Shown here in pieces: positions 61,843-64,000 of a stretch of DNA of 64,000 nucleotides; position 1 is the stretch's first letter; every line of letters begins with the position of its first letter. The stretch spans positions 1 to 64,000 of the forward strand of contig NZ_JAFBDB010000008.1 of assembly GCF_016908015.1 (NCBI RefSeq). The letters are read 5' to 3'. The notes under the pieces are model-generated. The model made no database searches. It saw nothing but the letters and a program-made list of their open reading frames with translations, and was not told the DNA's origin. A program made the position numbers and the translations under genes. The stretch comes from Clostridium pascui (GTDB taxonomy: Bacteria; Bacillota; Clostridia; Clostridiales; Clostridiaceae).

Positions 61843-64000
61843 TTATTTTCTATTTTTCAAAGCAGATATTATTCTCTCTGGGGTTGCTGGCAACTCAGTT
61901 ATATTAACCTTAAGAGTATTATTTATGGCGTTTATAATAGCTGGACCTATTCCATTTGTTGCAATTTCACCAACACTCTTTGCACCATAGGGGCCGTATT
62001 CATCTGGATATTCAATTAAATCCATGTTTACCTTAGGCATATCTGGGGCATTTATTAAATGGTATTTACTAAAGCTGTTACTTTTTATCCTTCCATTGCT
62101 ATCTATTTCTATTTCCTCTGTCAAAGCATAACCTATACCCATTTGTGCTGCTCCTTGTATTTGACCCTCTACAAAGGTTTTATTTATAGCTCTTCCTATA
62201 TCATGTACAGCTAATATCTCATTAACTTTAGTCATTCCAGTTAAAGTATCCACTGTAATCTCTGCAAATACCGCTGCATATACCCCTGGATTTGCTGGGG
62301 AATGATAAGTGTAAGTTACAGACATATCATCACTAAATTTCTTTTCTGCTAAAACAACTATTTCTCCATAGCTTAATACTTTAGTATCATTATTTTTATT
62401 CCATACCTTTTCATTTTTTATAATTATATCTTCCTCATCACATTCAAGTATTTTTGATCCATAATTTTTTATTTTTTCTTTAAGCATTGCTGAAACTCTT
62501 TGAGCTGCTCCCCCATTTACATAGGTAACCCTACTTGCTTGAGTTCCTGCTGAATCATAAGGAGTTACAAAAGTATCTCCCTCCAGTGCTGTTACTTTTT
62601 CAATATCCATATCCAAGGTTTCCGCTACTATTTGCCTCATAACAGTTACAGTTCCACATCCTAGGTCATGTACTGTTTCCTTTAAAATCACACTTCCATC
62701 AGTATCCATTTGTATTGTAGCTGTAGTAAAATCTGGGTGTGCCCCATAATATCCATTTCCATGGGTAACGCAAGCCATTCCAACTCCTGTGGCATATCTT
62801 CCATCAAAATGTGTGTTATTCCATCTTTCCTTCCAGTTAAACTTTTCTATTCCTCTACTTACACAATCAACTACTCTAGCATTACCCAAATCTACTCCCT
62901 TAGCTAAATCTTTATCATAAGGATGTACTAGATTTTTAAGTCTAAATTCTGTAGGATCCATGTTTAACCTTCTTGCTGTATTATCTATATTTATTTCAGT
63001 AATAGCATGTATTTGAGGTGCTCCATATCCTCTACACGCTCCTCCTATTGGAGTATTTGTATAAACTACGTGTGCTGTGTATTTTTGATTTTCTATTCTA
63101 TAAAGCCTAGATAGTTTTTTACCCATAGACATACAAAGTGCATCTCCATTTGTAAAATATGCTCCAGTATCTACTATCACTTCAATTTCTCTTCCTAAGA
63201 TATCTCCATCTTTTGTCACAGCAGTTTTTACATTTCCTATTACATTATGTCTTGTTCTGCTGCCTACTATAGTTTGATTTCTATCTAGTTGAATTTTGAT
63301 GGGTTTTTTTAAATCTAATGCCACATAGGCACATATCGGTTCTACTATAGGATGAGTTTTTCCCCCAAAGGAACCTCCCATAGGTGACTTTATTACCCTT
63401 ATCTTTCTTTTAGGTATATTAAGTGCATCAGACACTACAAGCTGACTTTGAAATACCTCCTGACATGGGGAATAAATTATTATATTATTAAATTCATCTA
63501 TTTGGGCTATTGCCAAATGAGTTTCCATAGCTGCATGATGTATTTTAGGTGTAGTTATAGTGTCCTCAATTATTAAATCTGCTTTTTCAAAGGCTCTCCT
63601 GCTATCTCCATATTCGATTTTCTTATCCATTACATGATTATTATTTTCTTCATGAATTTTAAAGGAGTTTTTATTAAGAGCTCCCCTAGGGTCTACAACT
63701 ACAGGAAGTCTCTCATATTCCACTTTTATGAGCTTAGTTGCTCTTTCAGCAATTAGATTATCTTTAGCAACTACAAGCGCTACTCTATCTCCTACAAATC
63801 TTACTTCACTATCAAACATCAGCTCGTCTTTTATTGTTTCTAAAGCTTCATACCATCTATGTGAATTGTAATAATTTTTAGGTGTATTTTTATGTGTATA
63901 TATTTTCACAACGCCAGGCAGCTTTTCCGCTTCATCTGTATCTATACTTTTTATTATTGCATGAGCTACATCACTTAATAAAAGTTTCCCATAAAGCATA
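61843..64000 (-). CDS. Xanthine dehydrogenase-family molybdenum-binding subunit (5' end outside window)
   Basis: The 3' 718 codons of a molybdopterin-binding subunit of the xanthine oxidase family; the gene continues past position 64000, so the visible Met is probably internal. Family landmarks in order: VGDRVALVVAKDN, SPCQEVFQSQ, KSPMGGSFGGKTHP (molybdopterin), GACRGYGAPQIHA, VHDLGCGTVTVM and, near the end, AKSVGEIATNGIGP, which carries the presumed catalytic Glu. Partner FAD and 2Fe-2S subunits should lie upstream, beyond the window. Purine, nicotinate or other N-heterocycle hydroxylation is possible. Followed by xdhC in the same operon. Confidence 0.93.
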   Translation of the reverse strand, partial: MLYGKLLLSDVAHAIIKSIDTDEAEKLPGVVKIYTHKNTPKNYYNSHRWYEALETIKDELMFDSEVRFVGDRVALVVAKDNLIAERATKLIKVEYERLPVVVDPRGALNKNSFKIHEENNNHVMDKKIEYGDSRRAFEKADLIIEDTITTPKIHHAAMETHLAIAQIDEFNNIIIYSPCQEVFQSQLVVSDALNIPKRKIRVIKSPMGGSFGGKTHPIVEPICAYVALDLKKPIKIQLDRNQTIVGSRTRHNVIGNVKTAVTKDGDILGREIEVIVDTGAYFTNGDALCMSMGKKLSRLYRIENQKYTAHVVYTNTPIGGACRGYGAPQIHAITEINIDNTARRLNMDPTEFRLKNLVHPYDKDLAKGVDLGNARVVDCVSRGIEKFNWKERWNNTHFDGRYATGVGMACVTHGNGYYGAHPDFTTATIQMDTDGSVILKETVHDLGCGTVTVMRQIVAETLDMDIEKVTALEGDTFVTPYDSAGTQASRVTYVNGGAAQRVSAMLKEKIKNYGSKILECDEEDIIIKNEKVWNKNNDTKVLSYGEIVVLAEKKFSDDMSVTYTYHSPANPGVYAAVFAEITVDTLTGMTKVNEILAVHDIGRAINKTFVEGQIQGAAQMGIGYALTEEIEIDSNGRIKSNSFSKYHLINAPDMPKVNMDLIEYPDEYGPYGAKSVGEIATNGIGPAIINAINNTLKVNITELPATPERIISALKNRK

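Overview
This window looks like chromosome of an anaerobic, endospore-forming, motile member of the Clostridia (Clostridium sensu lato). The grounds are very AT-rich DNA with strong AGGAGG-type ribosome binding sites, genes for a spore-coat protein and a cortex-lytic-type LysM/GH18 protein, sigma-D-type promoters in front of two chemoreceptors, and oxygen/NO-defence proteins typical of anaerobes (reverse rubrerythrin, flavodiiron protein, RIC). I see no transposase, integrase, prophage or CRISPR array. The species cannot be fixed from the sequence alone.

Layout. 1-1,000: the promoter and leader of an rRNA operon that runs leftwards out of the window, a decayed gene, and tRNA-Leu(UAA). 1.4-8.9 kb: a hypothetical gene, uppP, a lipoprotein, pckA, a TPR membrane protein and a CapA-type metallophosphatase. 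9.4-15.7 kb: murT-gatD (lipid II amidation), a Cache-domain chemoreceptor, galE and a TPR protein. 15.9-28.3 kb: a small FUSC-type protein overlapping a UvrD-like helicase, clpB with a CtsR box, two tandem XRE-TPR regulators, a 54-aa protein, topB and folC. 28.5-30.7 kb: a folate operon (HD protein, folP, folB-folK fusion). 30.9-37.7 kb: meso-DAP dehydrogenase, a stay-green-family protein, a SIMPL protein, a CotF-like coat protein, an rRNA methyltransferase, CorA and NADH oxidase.

38.0-43.5 kb is the most interesting locus: a BCCT betaine-type transporter, an aromatic amino acid lyase-family protein that lacks the MIO-forming tripeptide (best explained as an ergothionase), a small membrane protein, a sigma-54 promoter, palindromes that could be upstream activator sites, and a sigma-54-dependent activator. 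44.0-47.7 kb is a nitric-oxide/oxygen stress module (Crp/Fnr regulator with N-terminal cysteines, flavodiiron protein, RIC, DUF438-hemerythrin) with an FNR-like box at about -41.5. 47.8-56.0 kb: a phosphatase, a kinase-like protein, an XRE/membrane pair, LysM-GH18, a MASE3 histidine kinase, a paired DMT transporter and a FUSC protein. 56.2-64.0 kb: a second chemoreceptor, small basic proteins, reverse rubrerythrin, Ppx/GppA, XdhC and the 3' part of a molybdenum hydroxylase gene cut by the window end.

A separate discovery is a family of long intergenic inverted-repeat elements. Two copies (9,027-9,294 and 60,727-60,992) are 268 and 266 bp long. They share a 5' hairpin, a nearly identical core and conserved internal-loop segments, while the long stems differ in sequence but keep base-pairing. 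A third, diverged copy lies near 13,459-13,630. This covariation points to selection on a folded structure.
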